Below, in pieces: positions 1 through 8,829 of a stretch of DNA of 64,000 bases. Made by a program: the position numbers and the translations under genes. The stretch lies in the NCBI GenBank assembly GCA_024742455.1, contig JANSYL010000002.1, positions 310,001 to 374,000 of the forward strand. The letters are read 5' to 3'. The notes under the pieces are model-generated. The model had not been told where the DNA came from. It did not search any database and saw only the letters and a list, made by a program, of their open reading frames with translations. The DNA comes from Paracoccaceae bacterium (GTDB lineage: Bacteria; Pseudomonadota; Alphaproteobacteria; Rhodobacterales; Rhodobacteraceae). The number at the start of each line of letters is the position of its first letter. Within the stretch, counting starts at the first letter, position 1.

Positions 1-426
1 ATCGCGCGCATCCGGCCCCGCCAGCGCGTCGATGACGCGGGATTCGGCAGCGTCATGGGCCCGGGCCTTGACCTCTTCGCGCATATGCTCGCGCACCATG
101 ACCTGCGCGGCATCCACCAGATCGCGGATGATCTGTTCGACGTCCCGGCCGACATAGCCCACTTCGGTGTATTTCGTGGCCTCCACCTTGATGAAGGGCG
201 CGCGCGCCAGCTTGGCCAGGCGGCGGCTGATCTCGGTTTTCCCGACGCCGGTGGGACCGATCATCAATATGTTTTTCGGATAGACCTCGTCGCGCAGATC
301 ATCGGCCAGCTGCTTGCGCCGCCAGCGATTGCGGAGCGCGACGGCCACGGCGCGCTTGGCGTCCTTCTGCCCGATGATGAACCGGTCCAGTTCGCTGACG
401 ATCTCGCGGGGGGTCAGGTCGGTCAT
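1..426 (-). CDS. hslU: ATP-dependent protease ATPase subunit HslU (N-terminal part, cut by window edge)
   Basis: HslU is the AAA+ unfoldase that feeds proteins to the HslV peptidase in the cytoplasm. The visible 142 codons begin [10 protein letters not shown] and contain the Walker A loop GPTGVGKTE and the following [15 protein letters not shown] stretch typical of HslU. The ATG at 426 lies one base after the stop of the upstream membrane-protein gene, so the two are probably translationally coupled. The C-terminal two thirds lies outside the window. Identification is secure from the P-loop context and the nearby hslV. Confidence 0.95.
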   Translation of the reverse strand, partial: MTDLTPREIVSELDRFIIGQKDAKRAVAVALRNRWRRKQLADDLRDEVYPKNILMIGPTGVGKTEISRRLAKLARAPFIKVEATKYTEVGYVGRDVEQIIRDLVDAAQVMVREHMREEVKARAHDAAESRVIDALAGPDARD

Positions 427-427
427 G

Positions 428-1507
428 TCACTGGGCCTCGGCTTGGGTCACGTCAAAGGGCGGCAGGCGCGTCTTGCCGGGAAAATCGGGCAGGGCGCGC
501 ATGAGCGCGCGGCGCAGCGCGTCCCATTTCGCGCCGAGCAGTACCAGACCGGCTCCAAGGGCCAGGATGATCACAAAGGCACCCCCTTCGATCACCGTAA
601 AGGCCAGCGCCACGCAATACCCGACCCCCGCCACAAGAAATGACCGGCGGTCGATCACAACGGCGAACAGCGCCATCACCGAAAGGAAAAGCAGCAGGAT
701 CGCCTGCGCGCCCGGCATTTCCATTGAAAACAGGGTCAGCGCCACGGTGTTCACGATCGCGGGCGCCGCGATGATATGCAGCCAGAACCCCGCCGCCGCG
801 CGTCGTGTCACCCGGTGCGGGTCGCTCATGTCAAAAGACAGCGCCACCGCCAGCCCGATCAGCCCCAGGACAATCGTCAGAACCGCGAAAGGCCCGTCCG
901 CAGACAGCAGGAAGATGTCGAGCGGTGTTTCCGGGAACGTGCCGCCCAGCGTGGCCAGCCCGAAGGCGCAGCCGAAAACCGACACCGCCACGATGGCGAC
1001 GGCGAAAGGCACGCGGAACACAGCATAGAACCCGCCGACGGCTGCCGCAGTGATCCCGAAGGCCCAGGCGATGGCGCCCTGCGTGTTGGCATCCAGCATC
1101 GCGGCAAAGGACATGCCGAACTGGAACGCGCTGATCGCGAACATCACCACCAGCGCGATGGACGGGGCCACCATCCGCCGGGTCAGCGTGAAATACCGCG
1201 TCAGAAAGGCACAGCCGCCCATCGCCACCAGCGCATAGATCAGGCCGGTGATGTAGCCGGTCTGCGCTGCCGAAAAGACGCCCAGCCCCGTCACCCCCAG
1301 CCAGCCCATGAACAGGATCGTCAGGCCGACGACGATGAAGATCTCGTTGAACCCCTTGAACAGCTCGAAGGGTTCATCCAGCCCGGTGACCTTGGCCCGC
1401 TGCCCGGATCGGGTTTCGGCCAGCACGATCAGGGACGCGGCCTGCGCCTCGGTGATCGCACCGGTGGTCACGGCGGCGCGCAGGTCGTCGCGGGTGATGT
1501 CGGTCAC
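428..1507 (-). CDS. Polytopic membrane protein of unknown function between hslV and hslU
   Basis: The product has 359 residues: a soluble N-terminus of about 50 residues ([20 protein letters not shown], a small helical segment) followed by about ten hydrophobic helices and a basic C-terminus. The architecture resembles DUF2157-type bacterial membrane proteins, but that is only an impression from the N-terminal helical segment plus repeated membrane spans. It overlaps the end of hslV by 4 nt and stops one base before hslU, so all three are likely co-transcribed. No catalytic motif was recognised. Its position inside the hslVU unit suggests co-expression with the heat-shock protease but does not prove a functional link. 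Confidence 0.8.
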   Translation of the reverse strand: MTDITRDDLRAAVTTGAITEAQAASLIVLAETRSGQRAKVTGLDEPFELFKGFNEIFIVVGLTILFMGWLGVTGLGVFSAAQTGYITGLIYALVAMGGCAFLTRYFTLTRRMVAPSIALVVMFAISAFQFGMSFAAMLDANTQGAIAWAFGITAAAVGGFYAVFRVPFAVAIVAVSVFGCAFGLATLGGTFPETPLDIFLLSADGPFAVLTIVLGLIGLAVALSFDMSDPHRVTRRAAAGFWLHIIAAPAIVNTVALTLFSMEMPGAQAILLLFLSVMALFAVVIDRRSFLVAGVGYCVALAFTVIEGGAFVIILALGAGLVLLGAKWDALRRALMRALPDFPGKTRLPPFDVTQAEAQ

Positions 1508-2061
1508 GGCGCGATCCGCTCCACCGTCAGATTGCCGTTGGTATAGACACAGATATCGGCGGCGATCTCCATCGCGCGGCGGGCGATGGTTTCGGCGTCC
1601 TTGTCGCTGTCGATCAGCGCCCGCGCGGCGGCCAGCGCGTAATTCCCGCCCGACCCGATGGCCGCGATCCCGTGTTCGGGTTCCAGAACATCACCTGCGC
1701 CGGTGATCACCAGAAGGTCGCGTCCGTCGCTGACGATCAGCATCGCCTCAAGCTTTTGCAGGTATTTGTCGGTGCGCCAATCCTTGGCCAATTCGACGCT
1801 GGCGCGCTGCAATTGGCCGGGCGTGGCTTCCAGCTTGGCTTCCAGCCGTTCGAGGAGGGCGAAGGCATCGGCGGTCGATCCCGCAAAACCGGCCAACACG
1901 TCGTGGCCCCCGGGGGTGAGCCGACGCACCTTGCGGGCGCTGCCCTTGATCACGGTCTGGCCGAGACTCACCTGCCCGTCGCCCGCGATCACGACCTCGC
2001 CGCCCTTGCGCACGCCGATGATCGTCGTGCCATGCCAACCGGGAAAATCCGTGTCTGCCAT
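1504..2061 (-). CDS. hslV: ATP-dependent protease peptidase subunit HslV
   Basis: HslV is the proteasome-like threonine peptidase that partners HslU. The 185-residue product has the nucleophile sequence [11 protein letters not shown], with Thr12 as the expected catalytic residue after removal of the first 11 residues, then [11 protein letters not shown] and the conserved [15 protein letters not shown] motif. The ATG at 2061 was chosen because it follows a GGAGGC ribosome binding site and gives the usual family length; the longer open frame upstream is GC-rich non-coding sequence. The next gene overlaps its end by 4 nt. Confidence 0.96.
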   Translation of the reverse strand: MADTDFPGWHGTTIIGVRKGGEVVIAGDGQVSLGQTVIKGSARKVRRLTPGGHDVLAGFAGSTADAFALLERLEAKLEATPGQLQRASVELAKDWRTDKYLQKLEAMLIVSDGRDLLVITGAGDVLEPEHGIAAIGSGGNYALAAARALIDSDKDAETIARRAMEIAADICVYTNGNLTVERIAP

Positions 2062-2232
2062 GCCGCCTCCGTTGCTTGTGCCTATATGAAGGCCGGGCCG
2101 CAGGGTCGCAAGCGGGGCCGGGGGGCCGGTCGATCGCTTCTGACGGGACGGCAAGAGGTTACCCGAAGGTTACGAATACCGCATATCTTCCCGAAAATCA
2201 TCGGGTTCGGCCAGATCCTCGATCCTGATCAC

Positions 2233-3246
2233 TCAGAACCAGCCGGGCCAGCCGGGCCTGCGTGGCACCCGCACGGCCAGCATCGGCATCAGCCAAGGCC
2301 CCCGGAACCGGTCAAGGTCCAGCGCCTCGTAGACGCCCACCGTTTCCTCGCCATTGATCTGCGTCCGGATGGCGCTGCGGTTGTAAAAGGGGGCGTCCAG
2401 CATCGCCTTGACCTGCCGCGGCCGATACCCCGCATCGGCCCGGGTTTCGCGCCGGACCATCCAGCCGGGCCGCCGCAAATGCGCGACCGGCGGCGCGTCG
2501 ATCGCCATAGGCTTTCCATCCTCGGAAAAGCCGATCGCGGTGTTCAGGGTCGATCCATCCCGCCGGACGGCATCATAGAAACAGGCTGCCCCGTCCCGCA
2601 GGGGGAACCGTCCCCAGCTCCAGTAGCTGAAATCGGCCTCCAGCGCCCGGGTGCCGAAATTGGCGTCGAAATACCCGTGCCCCGTCCAGGACCATCCCTT
2701 GCGGTCGATCCTCACCTCGATATCGGCCTTGGGCGCAAAGGGCCGCCAGATATGCGCCCCGTCCCCGGTCAGCGGAAGTTCGACACTGGTCAGCGCCGAG
2801 GGCCGCACGATCACCGCGCCCCGGACCTTCTGCGCATGCGGCGTCGACATCTCGTCGATCTCGATCACCAGCGCGCCGTCGCGCCATTCCATCGCCGACG
2901 GCCCGATCTCGATCCGGTCCGCGCCCAGCCGCAGCGCGTCGCGCCCCCGGTCGGTCATCGTCCAGCGCCCGCCGTGCCCGTAGGTGACGACATTCAGACA
3001 GCAATGATTGGCCGGGTCGCGGCGCCCGCTCCACCGATACCAGGGCGAGAAAACTGACCCTATGAAACCGATGATGGAGATCGCCCGCGCGCCATCGTCG
3101 CTGATTCCGTCGATGTACCACCAGGCGTAGCCGTCGGGCGGGACGTCGATGTCGAAGCACGGTCGCTCAAGATCGCCCCGGCCGCGTGCTTGCCGGAGAG
3201 GCAGGCCATGGGAATCCCCGCCCCCGGATGCGCCCCGCCCCCGCAA
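2233..3246 (-). CDS. crtC: Carotenoid 1,2-hydratase CrtC (start codon uncertain)
   Basis: CrtC adds water across the terminal double bond of neurosporene or lycopene-type carotenoids, giving 1-hydroxy derivatives on the way to spheroidene. Recognisable conserved parts are DGYAWWYIDGISDDG, GFIGSVFSPWYRWSGR and GYFDANFGTRALEADFSYW. The conserved region begins near 3170, yet no ATG, GTG or TTG lies in frame close to it. The nearest canonical in-frame start upstream is the TTG at 3246 used here (337 residues). The next ATG downstream would delete about 67 conserved residues. The gene overlaps the 3' end of crtD by more than 110 nt in another frame. Function is confident; the 5' boundary is not. 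Confidence 0.85.
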   Translation of the reverse strand: MRGRGASGGGDSHGLPLRQARGRGDLERPCFDIDVPPDGYAWWYIDGISDDGARAISIIGFIGSVFSPWYRWSGRRDPANHCCLNVVTYGHGGRWTMTDRGRDALRLGADRIEIGPSAMEWRDGALVIEIDEMSTPHAQKVRGAVIVRPSALTSVELPLTGDGAHIWRPFAPKADIEVRIDRKGWSWTGHGYFDANFGTRALEADFSYWSWGRFPLRDGAACFYDAVRRDGSTLNTAIGFSEDGKPMAIDAPPVAHLRRPGWMVRRETRADAGYRPRQVKAMLDAPFYNRSAIRTQINGEETVGVYEALDLDRFRGPWLMPMLAVRVPRRPGWPGWF

Positions 3247-4622
3247 AGATACAGGCCCGCCATCCGCGTGCGTGCCGTCGGCCGCCGGAAGGTCGCCGTC
3301 ATTCCATGCGGGCTCCGCCCGTAAAGGGAACCGTCCGACCCAGGGAAGGCCGCGTTGAAATCCATCGGCATGGTCAGGGCGTTGATCCCGGGTTCCGGGG
3401 TGAAGCTCAGCCGCTGCCGCGCCAGTTGCGTGAAGGTCCGGGTTTTGCACGTTTTCGCGTCCTCTTCGGTCGACTTGTGCCCGGCGGGGCCGTTCAGGAT
3501 GATTTCGAACCGCTCCAGGCTTCCGGGCGGCGTTGCGCCCCGGTCCTGGGCGCAAACATACAAGGTGCCGTCCTGCGGCATCCGCCCCGCCGCCAGGTCG
3601 TCGAATTCCTGTTTCGGGTCGGCGCCGAAGAACACGTTGTGATGGGCGAGATCGACGCCGTGGGGTTTCGCGGCGAACCCCCATACAAATGCCGACAGAC
3701 TGCGCGGTGTCACACCGCTGCGCGGGACGGCGCGACGCGGCTCCGGCCCGAGCAGGCCGTCGCCCAAGGCCTTGGGGTCGCCATTGAACACCACCTGATC
3801 GGCCGCGAACCGGGTGCCATCGGCCAGCACCACGGCTGCGGCGCGTCCGTTCTCGCGGATGATGCGCGCCACGGTGGTGTTGAACTCGAACCGGACCCCC
3901 TTGGCGACGGCCAGATCGTGCAGGGCGCGGGCGAGAGCATGCATCCCGCCCTTGATGCTCCATACCCCGTTGGCCTCGGATTGCCAGATCAGGCCGAGGA
4001 CGGCGGGGCTTTGGTAGGGGGACCCGCCGACATAGGTGGCATAACGACCGAAAAGCTGTTGCAGGCGAGGATCACGGAACTCTTTCGCCAATACGCCCGC
4101 CAGGGTGAGACCCGGCAGAAGCGCGGGCCAGAGCCGGGGCATGCCAAGAACCCGCGCGACAAGACCCGGCAACCGGGGCCGAGCGGCCTGCATGATCGGG
4201 GCATCGAACGCATCAAGAAGCGCACGCGCCCTGTCCGAGAACCGGGCAAAGGCCCGTGCTTCTCCGGAGCCCGCGAAAGCTGCGATCGCGCGTTCGTCTG
4301 CCGCCCGGTCGCCGGTCAGGTCCAGTCTGCTTCCATCCGGCCAGAAATGCCGGGCGAGAATCGCGTCGGGCACAAGCGTCACGTGATCGGTCAGCCGTTC
4401 TCCGCAATCGGTGAACAGCGCCTCGAACACGGGCCGCATTGTCATGACGGTCGGGCCGATATCCACGGGCCCCGCCGCCGAGTCGCGGGTCCGCATCTTG
4501 CCGCCGGGGGCCGGGTGACTGTCGAACACGGTCACCGACATCCCCGCCTGCGCAAGGCGCAAAGCGGTCGCGAGGCCGCCGATCCCGGCGCCGATGATGG
4601 CGGTTTGGCTGTGGTCGGGCAC
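3060..4622 (-). CDS. crtD: Hydroxyneurosporene desaturase CrtD
   Basis: CrtD is a CrtI-family FAD desaturase that introduces the 3,4 double bond into 1-hydroxyneurosporene. The 520-residue product begins with the dinucleotide-binding fold IIGAGIGGLATALRLAQAG and has PGGKMRTR just after it. The family C-terminal signature appears as GGGAHPGAGIPMACLSGKHA. Beyond that signature, about 35 residues rich in Ser and Thr run to the stop at 3060. This tail overlaps crtC and is probably not functional. The gene is transcribed divergently from crtE across a region with two PpsR palindromes. Confidence 0.93.
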   Translation of the reverse strand: MPDHSQTAIIGAGIGGLATALRLAQAGMSVTVFDSHPAPGGKMRTRDSAAGPVDIGPTVMTMRPVFEALFTDCGERLTDHVTLVPDAILARHFWPDGSRLDLTGDRAADERAIAAFAGSGEARAFARFSDRARALLDAFDAPIMQAARPRLPGLVARVLGMPRLWPALLPGLTLAGVLAKEFRDPRLQQLFGRYATYVGGSPYQSPAVLGLIWQSEANGVWSIKGGMHALARALHDLAVAKGVRFEFNTTVARIIRENGRAAAVVLADGTRFAADQVVFNGDPKALGDGLLGPEPRRAVPRSGVTPRSLSAFVWGFAAKPHGVDLAHHNVFFGADPKQEFDDLAAGRMPQDGTLYVCAQDRGATPPGSLERFEIILNGPAGHKSTEEDAKTCKTRTFTQLARQRLSFTPEPGINALTMPMDFNAAFPGSDGSLYGRSPHGMTATFRRPTARTRMAGLYLCGGGAHPGAGIPMACLSGKHAAGAILSDRASTSTSRPTATPGGTSTESATMARGRSPSSVS

Positions 4623-4650
4623 GGCCGTCTCCCGGCGAAGGCCTGAAAAG

Positions 4651-4668
4651 TGTCACTTATTGTTGACA
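4651..4668. promoter_or_regulatory. PpsR/CrtJ palindrome (crtD-crtE intergenic, site 1)
   Basis: TGTCACTTATTGTTGACA matches TGT-N12-ACA exactly, the operator bound by PpsR (CrtJ). It includes a TTGACA hexamer that could act as a -35 element toward crtE, so repressor binding would occlude polymerase. Site 2 lies 13 nt further on. Confidence 0.85.
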
Positions 4669-4681
4669 GATATGGCCAAGC

Positions 4682-4699
4682 TGTCCACTGTAATTTACA
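4682..4699. promoter_or_regulatory. PpsR/CrtJ palindrome (crtD-crtE intergenic, site 2)
   Basis: TGTCCACTGTAATTTACA is a second exact TGT-N12-ACA match, 47 nt before the crtE start. Paired sites are the usual arrangement for cooperative PpsR binding and could control crtD and crtE together. Confidence 0.85.
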
Positions 4700-4746
4700 A
4701 GTTGATTGTCCATTCCATCCGACGCCTTGTGCAAGGGGCCTGTTCC

Positions 4747-5616
4747 ATGCCGCTCACCTCCCGCATCCAGACTGCCGTCGATACGGCCATCCGCACAGGT
4801 CAGGCGGGCAAGGCGCCACCGCAACTGGCGCGGGCGCTTGATTATGCGGTGAACCCGGGCGGGGCCCGCATTCGCCCCACGATCTGCCTGTCCGTAGCCA
4901 TGGCCTGCGGCGATGACCGCCCGGCGGTGTCTGATGCGGCGGCCTGCGCGATCGAGCTTATTCACTGCGCCTCTCTCGTGCATGACGACATGCCCTGTTT
5001 CGACAACGCGCCGCTGCGCCGGGGCAAACCGGCGGTCCACAAGGCCTACGGGGAACCGCTGGCGCTGCTGACGGGCGATTCGCTGATCATCATGGCGTTC
5101 GAGGTTCTGGCCCGCGCGGCGGCGACCGATACGGAACGAGCGGTCACCCTGATTCGGGTTCTTGGCGAAAGCACCGGCATGCCCGGCGGCATCTGTGCCG
5201 GGCAGGGCTGGGAAAGCGAAGCCGAGATCGATCTTGGCGCCTATCACCGCGCCAAGACCGGCGCCCTGTTCACTGCCGCCACCCGGATGGGGGCCGCGGC
5301 GGCCGGGGCCGATGAAACGGCGTGGACCGAGCTTGGGGCCCGGATCGGCGAGGCGTTCCAGGTCGCCGATGATTTGCGCGATGCGCTTTACGACGCGGAT
5401 ACACTTGGTAAGCCTGCGGGACAGGACGCCATCAACAATCGCCCCAATGCCGTCCATCAGCTGGGGGTGCGCGGCGCGATCCGGCGGCTTGAGGATATCC
5501 TGTCCGGGGCCATCGCCTCGATCCCGTCCTGCCCGGGCGAGGCGGCCCTTTGCGACATGGTGCGCAAGACAGCCGAACGCCTGACCCCGGTTCTGCCCGC
5601 TCATCACCTGGCCTGA
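4747..5616 (+). CDS. crtE: Geranylgeranyl diphosphate synthase CrtE
   Basis: CrtE condenses isopentenyl diphosphate units to GGPP, the precursor of carotenoids and of the phytyl tail of bacteriochlorophyll. The 289-residue product has the first aspartate-rich motif HDDMPCFDNAPLRRGKPAVH and the second one at VADDLRD, both needed for magnesium-diphosphate binding. The ATG at 4747 was chosen over upstream in-frame starts because it follows the promoter and operator region and gives family length. It is followed after 4 nt by crtF, so the two form one transcription unit. Confidence 0.95.
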   Translation: MPLTSRIQTAVDTAIRTGQAGKAPPQLARALDYAVNPGGARIRPTICLSVAMACGDDRPAVSDAAACAIELIHCASLVHDDMPCFDNAPLRRGKPAVHKAYGEPLALLTGDSLIIMAFEVLARAAATDTERAVTLIRVLGESTGMPGGICAGQGWESEAEIDLGAYHRAKTGALFTAATRMGAAAAGADETAWTELGARIGEAFQVADDLRDALYDADTLGKPAGQDAINNRPNAVHQLGVRGAIRRLEDILSGAIASIPSCPGEAALCDMVRKTAERLTPVLPAHHLA

Positions 5617-5620
5617 CCCG

Positions 5621-6769
5621 GTGGCGCTGGCGGAACCGACCGTGCCACCTCCGCCCCGGGGCTGGGGCGACCGCCTGTACGCCACATGGACGCGTCTGCT
5701 GTCCAACCGACGCTTTCAAGCGCGCGCGGCACGACTGCCTGTAGCCTCGGCCATTGCACGCCGCGACGGCGAACGCCTGTTCGACCTGACGGCGGGATTC
5801 CTGCACAGCCAGATCCTGCGGGCGTTTGTCGTCTTCGATATCCCGGCCCTGCTGTCGGATGTCCCCGCTACCGCCGGGGAACTGGCGTCGCGCTGCGGTG
5901 TGCCTGCCGACCGGATGCAGGTATTCTGCCAGGGTGCGGCGGCGCTTGGCCTTCTGAAACGACGACGCGACGGACGTTATGGTCTCGGGCGGCTCGGCGC
6001 AGCCCTGCCGGGGGTGCCGGGATTGGCCGACATGATTCGGCATCACGACGTGCTCTACCGGGACATGGCCGACCCGGTGGCCTTTTTCCGCGATGGCAGC
6101 GACACGGAACTGGCGCGGTTCTGGCCCTATGTCTTCGGGGCTGCGGGCGACATCGACCCCGAGGTCGCGGCCCGGTATTCCCGCCTTATGGCCGAAAGCC
6201 AGACCCTGATCGCCGAAGAGGTTCTGGCACATCTCGATCTGCGCGGCGTGGATCGCCTGCTGGATGTGGGTGGCGGATCAGGGGTGTTTCTTGCTGCGGT
6301 AGCCGCATCATATCCTGATCTTCAGCTGCACCTGTTCGATCTGCCCGAAGTCGCCCCGGCGGCGAAGGCCCGGTTCGGAGCGGCGGGCCTGTCGGCACGC
6401 GCCACCATCAGCAGTGGCAGCTTTCGGGCCGATGCCCTGCCGATGGGCGCGGATGCGATCAGCCTGGTTCGCGTGCTTTACGATCACACTGATGACACGG
6501 TGCGCGCGCTTCTGGCCAAGGCCTATGCTGCGCTGCCCGATGGCGGACGCATCATCATCGCCGAGCCGATGGCGGGCGGGCAGACGCCCAGCCGGGCAGG
6601 CGATGCGTATTTCGGCCTTTACTGTATGGCCATGGGCACCGGCCGCGCACGCAGCGCCGACCAGATCGCGGCGTTGCTGCAGGATGCCGGGTTTTCGCGC
6701 GTCAGACGCCACAAGACTGGCCGGCCTTTCGTGACCGGGCTGGTCGAGGCGCGAAAAACGCCGTCCTGA
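5621..6769 (+). CDS. crtF: Hydroxyneurosporene O-methyltransferase CrtF
   Basis: CrtF methylates the 1-hydroxyl of demethylspheroidene using S-adenosylmethionine. The 382-residue protein has an N-terminal winged-helix dimerisation region and a class I methyltransferase core with LLDVGGGSGVFLAAVAASYP and HLFDLPEV, as in plant-type O-methyltransferases. The start is a GTG 4 nt after the crtE stop. The product sits with crtC, crtD and crtA in the spheroidene branch. Confidence 0.92.
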   Translation: MALAEPTVPPPPRGWGDRLYATWTRLLSNRRFQARAARLPVASAIARRDGERLFDLTAGFLHSQILRAFVVFDIPALLSDVPATAGELASRCGVPADRMQVFCQGAAALGLLKRRRDGRYGLGRLGAALPGVPGLADMIRHHDVLYRDMADPVAFFRDGSDTELARFWPYVFGAAGDIDPEVAARYSRLMAESQTLIAEEVLAHLDLRGVDRLLDVGGGSGVFLAAVAASYPDLQLHLFDLPEVAPAAKARFGAAGLSARATISSGSFRADALPMGADAISLVRVLYDHTDDTVRALLAKAYAALPDGGRIIIAEPMAGGQTPSRAGDAYFGLYCMAMGTGRARSADQIAALLQDAGFSRVRRHKTGRPFVTGLVEARKTPS

Positions 6770-6778
6770 CAGGAATGA

Positions 6779-6796
6779 TGTCTATTACGATTGACA
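6779..6796. promoter_or_regulatory. PpsR/CrtJ palindrome upstream of bchC (site 1)
   Basis: TGTCTATTACGATTGACA is an exact TGT-N12-ACA match located 10 nt after the crtF stop. It ends in TTGACA, a plausible -35 element for the bchCXYZ-puf transcript. Confidence 0.87.
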
Positions 6797-6804
6797 ATAC
6801 AAAG

Positions 6805-6822
6805 TGTCAGGTTAAACTTACA
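6805..6822. promoter_or_regulatory. PpsR/CrtJ palindrome upstream of bchC (site 2)
   Basis: TGTCAGGTTAAACTTACA is a second exact match, 8 nt after site 1. Two tandem sites with this spacing are the classical bchC promoter arrangement in Rhodobacter, where PpsR/CrtJ represses under oxygen. Confidence 0.87.
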
Positions 6823-6883
6823 GTCAGGTTGTCGCAGGTCTATAGATTCTTGCCCGACCCAGAACCGACCGAAGGGGATCACA

Positions 6884-7825
6884 GTGCAGACCACCGCCAT
6901 CATCCTTGAGGCGCCCAAGAAGCTGGGTCTCGGCACGGTCGACCTGACCGAGCCCGCCAAGGGTGATCTGGTCGTGGATGTACGTCATTCGGGCATATCG
7001 ACCGGGACCGAAAAACTGTTCTGGTCCGGCCAGATGCCGCCCTTTCCCGGCATGGGCTACCCGTTGGTCCCGGGCTACGAGGCGGCAGGCGAAGTCGTCG
7101 AAGCCGACCCTTCCACAGGCTATGCCATCGGCGATACGGTCTTCGTGCCGGGTGCCAATTGCTACAAGGACGTCAAGGGCCTGTTCGGCGGGGCCACGCA
7201 CCGCCTGATCACCGCTGCCGACCGTGTCGTCAGGATCGATCCGGCGCTTGGGGCCGAGGGGGCGCTTCTGGCGCTGGCCGCAACGGCCCGCCATGCCATC
7301 GCGGGGCTCGACAGCCGCCTGCCGGAACTGATCGTCGGTCATGGCGTCTTTGGCCGCCTGCTTGCGCGCCTGACGATCGCCGCTGGTGGCGCCGCGCCCA
7401 CCGTCTGGGAAATCGACGAAGACCGGATCGCCGGGGCCGAGGGCTACCAGGTGATCCACCCCGACGCCGACGAGCGTCGCGATTACACATGCATCTACGA
7501 CGCCTCGGGTGTCGGAAGCCTGCTCGACCAGTTGGTCATGCGCCTCGCCAAACATGGGGAGATCGTGCTGGCCGGGTTCTACCCCGAGCCTCTGCAATTC
7601 GCCTTTCCGCCCGCCTTCATGAAGGAGGCGCGGTTCCGCATCGCCGCCGAATGGACGCGCGATGATCTGATCGCCACACGCGATCTGATCGACCACGGGG
7701 CACTGAGCCTCGCGGGACTGATCACGCATTCGGTTCCCGCCAGTGAAGCCGCGAACGCTTACCAGACGGCGTTCGAAGATCCGGCTTGCCTGAAGATGAT
7801 CTTGAATTGGGAGAACGCCGCATGA
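6884..7825 (+). CDS. bchC: Bacteriochlorophyllide a dehydrogenase BchC
   Basis: BchC is a zinc-independent MDR-type dehydrogenase that oxidises the C3-hydroxyethyl group to acetyl, completing the bacteriochlorin side chain. The 313-residue product shows [32 protein letters not shown] and the reduced nucleotide-binding segment [19 protein letters not shown] at 6884 after a GAAGGGG ribosome binding site is the best start; the in-frame ATG far upstream lies in the operator region. Its stop overlaps the bchX start by 4 nt. Confidence 0.93.
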   Translation: MQTTAIILEAPKKLGLGTVDLTEPAKGDLVVDVRHSGISTGTEKLFWSGQMPPFPGMGYPLVPGYEAAGEVVEADPSTGYAIGDTVFVPGANCYKDVKGLFGGATHRLITAADRVVRIDPALGAEGALLALAATARHAIAGLDSRLPELIVGHGVFGRLLARLTIAAGGAAPTVWEIDEDRIAGAEGYQVIHPDADERRDYTCIYDASGVGSLLDQLVMRLAKHGEIVLAGFYPEPLQFAFPPAFMKEARFRIAAEWTRDDLIATRDLIDHGALSLAGLITHSVPASEAANAYQTAFEDPACLKMILNWENAA

Positions 7826-8826
7826 GCCTCGATAATCCGCCGAACCTGCGCGACTATGACAACAAGCTGCGCGAAGAAGCCGCCGAGCCGACGCTCGAGG
7901 TGCCCCAGGGCGAGCCGACCAGCAAGACGCAGATCATCGCGATCTACGGCAAGGGCGGCATCGGCAAATCCTTCACGCTGGCCAATCTCAGCCACATGAT
8001 GGCCGAGCAGGGCAAACGTGTCCTGCTGATCGGCTGTGACCCGAAATCCGACACCACAAGCCTGCTCTTCGGCGGCAAGGCGTGCCCGACGATCATCGAA
8101 ACCTCGACCCAGAAGAAACTGGCGGGCGAGGACGTGAAGATCGGCGATGTCTGCTTCAAGCGCGGCGGCGTCTTCGCGATGGAACTCGGCGGCCCCGAGG
8201 TCGGTCGCGGCTGTGGCGGTCGCGGCATCATCCACGGCTTCGAGTTGCTGGAAAAGCTGGGCTTTCATGACTGGGATTTCGACTACGTCCTGCTTGATTT
8301 CCTGGGCGATGTGGTCTGCGGCGGTTTCGGCCTGCCGATCGCGCGCGACATGGCGCAGAAGGTGATCCTTGTCGGGTCCAATGACCTTCAGTCGCTTTAC
8401 GTGGCCAACAACGTCTGTTCGGCGGTGGAATACTTCCGCAAGATGGGTGGCAATGTCGGCGTGGCGGGCCTTGTCATCAACAAGGATGACGGCTCGGGCG
8501 AAGCGCAGGCTTTTGCCAAGGCGGTCGATATCCCTGTGCTTGCGTCAATCCCGCAGGATGACGACCTGCGCAAGAAATCCGCGAATTATCAGATCGTCGG
8601 CACCGCCAAAAGCCAGTGGGGCGCCCTGTTCGCCGAACTGGGCATGAACGTCGCCGAAGCACCGCCGATGCGACCTGCGGCCCTGACGCAGGACGAGTTG
8701 CTTGCCCTTTTCGACGGGTCCGATACCGGCGCGGGTGTCGTGCTGGAACCCGCCACCGATCAGGACATGCGGGGCAAGGACGCCAAGCCCAAAGCTTCGC
8801 TCGAAGTCGTTTACGACGAGGCCTGA
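7822..8826 (+). CDS. bchX: Chlorophyllide a reductase iron protein BchX
   Basis: BchX is the nitrogenase-like ATP-hydrolysing [4Fe-4S] electron donor of chlorophyllide a oxidoreductase. The 334-residue protein has the P-loop [15 protein letters not shown] and the two cluster cysteines within [10 protein letters not shown] and [11 protein letters not shown]. It overlaps bchC by 4 nt and is followed 3 nt later by bchY, its catalytic partner. Confidence 0.96.
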   Translation: MSLDNPPNLRDYDNKLREEAAEPTLEVPQGEPTSKTQIIAIYGKGGIGKSFTLANLSHMMAEQGKRVLLIGCDPKSDTTSLLFGGKACPTIIETSTQKKLAGEDVKIGDVCFKRGGVFAMELGGPEVGRGCGGRGIIHGFELLEKLGFHDWDFDYVLLDFLGDVVCGGFGLPIARDMAQKVILVGSNDLQSLYVANNVCSAVEYFRKMGGNVGVAGLVINKDDGSGEAQAFAKAVDIPVLASIPQDDDLRKKSANYQIVGTAKSQWGALFAELGMNVAEAPPMRPAALTQDELLALFDGSDTGAGVVLEPATDQDMRGKDAKPKASLEVVYDEA

Positions 8827-8829
8827 GCG

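Noticed and set aside
3060-3246. A programmed frameshift producing a CrtD-CrtC fusion
   Set aside because: The overlap lacks a convincing slippery heptamer in the crtD frame, so the start-codon problem was reported without claiming recoding.
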